Assembly (NCBI RefSeq): GCF_004521985.1
Contig: NZ_SBHZ01000010.1
Coordinates: forward strand, 1 to 64,000
DNA length: 64,000 bases
Source of the DNA: Ectopseudomonas khazarica
GTDB lineage: Bacteria > Pseudomonadota > Gammaproteobacteria > Pseudomonadales > Pseudomonadaceae
Reading direction: 5' to 3'
The position numbers and the translations under genes are program-made. The notes under the pieces are model-generated. The model saw only the letters and a list, made by a program, of their open reading frames with translations. It searched no databases and was not told where the DNA came from. Of this stretch, positions 62,245 through 64,000 are shown piece by piece (position 1 is the stretch's first letter; each line of letters begins with the position of its first letter).

Positions 62245-62994
62245 ATGTCTCAGATTGACCGCTCGTTCATCGGCGAGGGCATTGCCTATGCTCGCGCCTA
62301 TCAGTCCCAGGATCCGCTGCTGGACATGGGCAACTGCGATGCCTTCAACATCGCCTTCGCCACCAACCGCCAGACATTGCCGAACTTCCGTGGCGGTGGC
62401 GGTAACCGTAACGTCCGCGAGCGCGTCACCGACGTGACCGCGACAGTTGGCCTTTACGACCTGACCGAAACCAACCTGGCGCGCATCACCCGCTCGACCG
62501 TTGAAAACGTCGCGGCGGGCGTGCAGACGGACGAACCTGCAACCGCCGGCGGCGTGGAAGGCGAGCTGATCCCGTTCAAGTACCTGCCCGACCTGTCCAA
62601 GCCGGTCACCGTCAAAGGCGCTGATGATACGGAGCTGTCGGCAGGCGCTGACTACCTGCTGACTCCCCACGGCATTCTGCGTACCGCTGGCTCCAAGATC
62701 ACGGCGGCCGGTGTGCTATTCACTTACACCAAACGGGAATCGAGTGCGCTGCAGATGCTCAATGGTAGCGCGCACGAGCTGGAGATCTTCATCGCTGGCC
62801 TCAACGATGCACAAAGCGGGGAGCCTTACAGCCTCCGTCTGCGCCGCGTGAAGTTCGGCATGCTGGCCTCGCTGCCTGTGTTCGGGCAGGAGTACCTGAA
62901 ACTGGAAGGCCCGGCCGAACTGCTGGCTGACCCGCTGGTGCTGACCAACGACATCAGCAAGTTCTGCCAGATGGATATCGTCAAGGCAGCGTGA
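62245..62994 (+). CDS. Major tail tube protein
   Basis: The protein has 249 aa, like lambda gpV (246). It is a beta-rich protein with DRSFIGEGIAYARAYQSQDPLLDMGNCD at the start and KYLPDLSKPVTVKGADDTELSAGADYLLTPHG in the middle. Its position right before the tape-measure gene supports the call. The tail tube polymerises around the tape measure. Confidence 0.82.
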   Translation: MSQIDRSFIGEGIAYARAYQSQDPLLDMGNCDAFNIAFATNRQTLPNFRGGGGNRNVRERVTDVTATVGLYDLTETNLARITRSTVENVAAGVQTDEPATAGGVEGELIPFKYLPDLSKPVTVKGADDTELSAGADYLLTPHGILRTAGSKITAAGVLFTYTKRESSALQMLNGSAHELEIFIAGLNDAQSGEPYSLRLRRVKFGMLASLPVFGQEYLKLEGPAELLADPLVLTNDISKFCQMDIVKAA

Positions 62995-63073
62995 CGAGCC
63001 CGGCCATGGACGGCCGTCTATTCATCCGTCCGCAGCAGACTGTAAGCTTCTGTTTTCTGCGGAGGGAACCCTA

Positions 63074-63871
63074 ATGAAGCAACCATTGATACTTCTACTG
63101 CTCATCGCCCTTGCTGGGTGTGGTGAGCCCAAACTGGATGGTAGTAGCGAACAAGCCATGAAGGCCTCGATGGAGAAGGTCAGCTCGAGCCTCTCTGGCG
63201 AGAGCAAAGCTAAGTTCGATGAGGCCATCAAGGTGGTGCTGTTCTCCGGTATCAACCTGCGTGAAATCGCCAGCGGCAAGCAAACCGCTGATTCTGTTAC
63301 TTCCAATGCTTTTAAAGAGCTCGATGGCAAGACTGCAGACCAGGTGGTCGCCAGGGCGGATGCCATAATTGCCGAGCGCCAGGCGCGAGAGCGGGAGCAG
63401 GGACTTAAGGAGATTCAAGAGCTCACAGCTGTCGTGGAGAAAGCGGAAGCGAACAAAGCGGAGCTCTCGAAGTTTGTTGTTCAGAGATCCCGCTTCCAGC
63501 TCCGCGACAAGCAATATTCAAGCTACAAGGAGCCGATCATCGAGCTGACGGTTTTCAATGGCACTGCTCATCCGGTATCCCGAGCATACTTCAAAGGCAC
63601 GATCGCCTCCCCGGGCCGTTCAGTCCCCTGGCTCGTTGAAGAATTCAACTACTCGATTGCAGGTGGGATTGAGCCCGGCGAAGTAGCCGAATGGGCGCTA
63701 GCACCCAATATGTTCAGTGATTGGGGAAAGGTTCGGGCCCCTGACGACGCAGTATTCACTGTCGAAGTGACTCGTATTGATGGAGCTGATGAGAAGCCTC
63801 TCTACGATGCTCGCGGCTTAACCGAGCAGCAACAGAATCGACTGGCTGAGTTGCGAAAGCGATACCAGTAA
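63074..63871 (+). CDS. DUF6694-like lipoprotein, probable moron
   Basis: The protein has 265 aa. A lipoprotein signal peptide ends with L-A-G-C (Cys16), followed by EPKLDGSSEQAMKASMEKVSSSL, which I recognise as the DUF6694 lipoprotein N-terminal part. A coiled region (about 85-135) and a beta domain (FQLRDKQYSSYKEPIIELTVFNG on) follow. GGAGGG precedes the ATG, and a strong terminator follows. Its own terminator and lower GC inside the tail operon mark it as cargo; exclusion of other phages is a possible role, by analogy. Confidence 0.82.
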   Translation: MKQPLILLLLIALAGCGEPKLDGSSEQAMKASMEKVSSSLSGESKAKFDEAIKVVLFSGINLREIASGKQTADSVTSNAFKELDGKTADQVVARADAIIAERQAREREQGLKEIQELTAVVEKAEANKAELSKFVVQRSRFQLRDKQYSSYKEPIIELTVFNGTAHPVSRAYFKGTIASPGRSVPWLVEEFNYSIAGGIEPGEVAEWALAPNMFSDWGKVRAPDDAVFTVEVTRIDGADEKPLYDARGLTEQQQNRLAELRKRYQ

Positions 63872-63880
63872 AAGATATCT

Positions 63881-63905
63881 AAACCCGCCTAGGCGGGTTT
63901 TTTTT
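63881..63905 (+). terminator. Terminator after the lipoprotein gene
   Basis: AAACCCGCCTAGGCGGGTTT (63881-63900) is a perfect 20-bp palindrome followed by five more T. It would end transcription inside the tail operon unless late transcripts are antiterminated. Confidence 0.88.
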
Positions 63906-63920
63906 CGCCTGGAGAAAACC

Positions 63921-64000
63921 ATGGCCGGCATCAAAGAGCGCCTGATTCAGTTCATTCTGCGCGGGAAAGACGAGCTTTCGCCCGAGGCCAAGAAATCGAC
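63921..64000 (+). CDS. Start of probable tail tape-measure gene (cut by window edge)
   Basis: ATG 63921 follows GGAGAAAA; 26 codons are visible (MAGIKERLIQFILRGKDELSPEAKK). The position after the tail tube gene and the helical charged start fit the tape-measure protein of lambda-like Pseudomonas phages. Only the N-terminus is visible. Confidence 0.55.
   Translation, partial: MAGIKERLIQFILRGKDELSPEAKKS

Overview
The window is high-GC proteobacterial chromosome, most likely a Pseudomonas. The evidence is gene content and protein-level resemblance: yejK, holC-valS, pepA divergent from lptFG, sbcC/sbcD, and nhaD/nhaC look like the P. aeruginosa / P. mendocina-oleovorans relatives. The species is an inference. 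About 35.4 kb is host chromosome, followed by the left 28.5 kb of a lambda-like (siphovirus-type) prophage that runs off the right edge.

Host part, 1-35.4 kb. A truncated aldehyde dehydrogenase faces its probable AraC-type regulator. Then come a tight minus-strand operon yejK / PPK2 / anchored glutaredoxin, a membrane-anchored TAXI receptor, the amino-acid exporter yjeH facing an Lrp regulator, and sbcD. Five accessory genes (flavodoxin-fold reductase, small membrane protein, double-SH3 protein, MAPEG protein, diguanylate cyclase) separate sbcD from sbcC. After sbcC follow an isochorismatase-type hydrolase, a periplasmic solute-binding protein, rlmF, an SLC13-RCK permease, a SAM methyltransferase, a LysR regulator, a DUF998 protein, nhaD and nhaC, valS, a small unknown, holC, pepA, the LPS exporters lptF/lptG, an RDD protein and a cold-shock protein. 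Several intergenic repeats lie here: a 120-bp-period repeat array, a related single repeat, an 18-bp-arm palindrome, and a 141-bp MITE-like element inserted exactly at the stop codons of two convergent genes.

Prophage, about 35.5 kb to the right edge. The left junction looks like 20 nt of a tRNA 3' end (minus strand) plus that tRNA's own terminator, next to a tyrosine integrase. A leftward early operon (65-aa ORF, unknowns, KilAC antirepressor, PrtN-like activator, DUF2303, a membrane P-loop protein, DHH and HD phosphohydrolases, C5 DNA methyltransferase, excisionase-like protein) is chained by 4-bp overlaps. A CI/LexA-type repressor sits between two operator clusters that share the motif TACC-N5-GGTA, as lambda cI sits between OL and OR. 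Rightward lie Cro, a structured leader, CII (CP76), TraR- and Lar-type zinc proteins, a primase-helicase, a block of GTGTTGGGT repeats with a large inverted repeat (candidate replication origin), a Q-like regulator, holins, and a candidate cos region. The lambda-type head genes follow (small and large terminase, gpW, portal, ClpP-like protease-scaffold, decoration protein, capsid, joining proteins), then the tail tube and the first codons of a probable tape-measure gene.

Three genes look like lysogenic-conversion cargo (morons): a two-helix membrane protein on the opposite strand inside the leftward operon (39217-39873), a GTG-started membrane protein with its own terminator (51448-52368), and a lipoprotein with its own terminator inserted in the tail operon (63074-63871). 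These, the DHH/HD/P-loop trio and the repeat block after the primase are the best places to look for undescribed biology.
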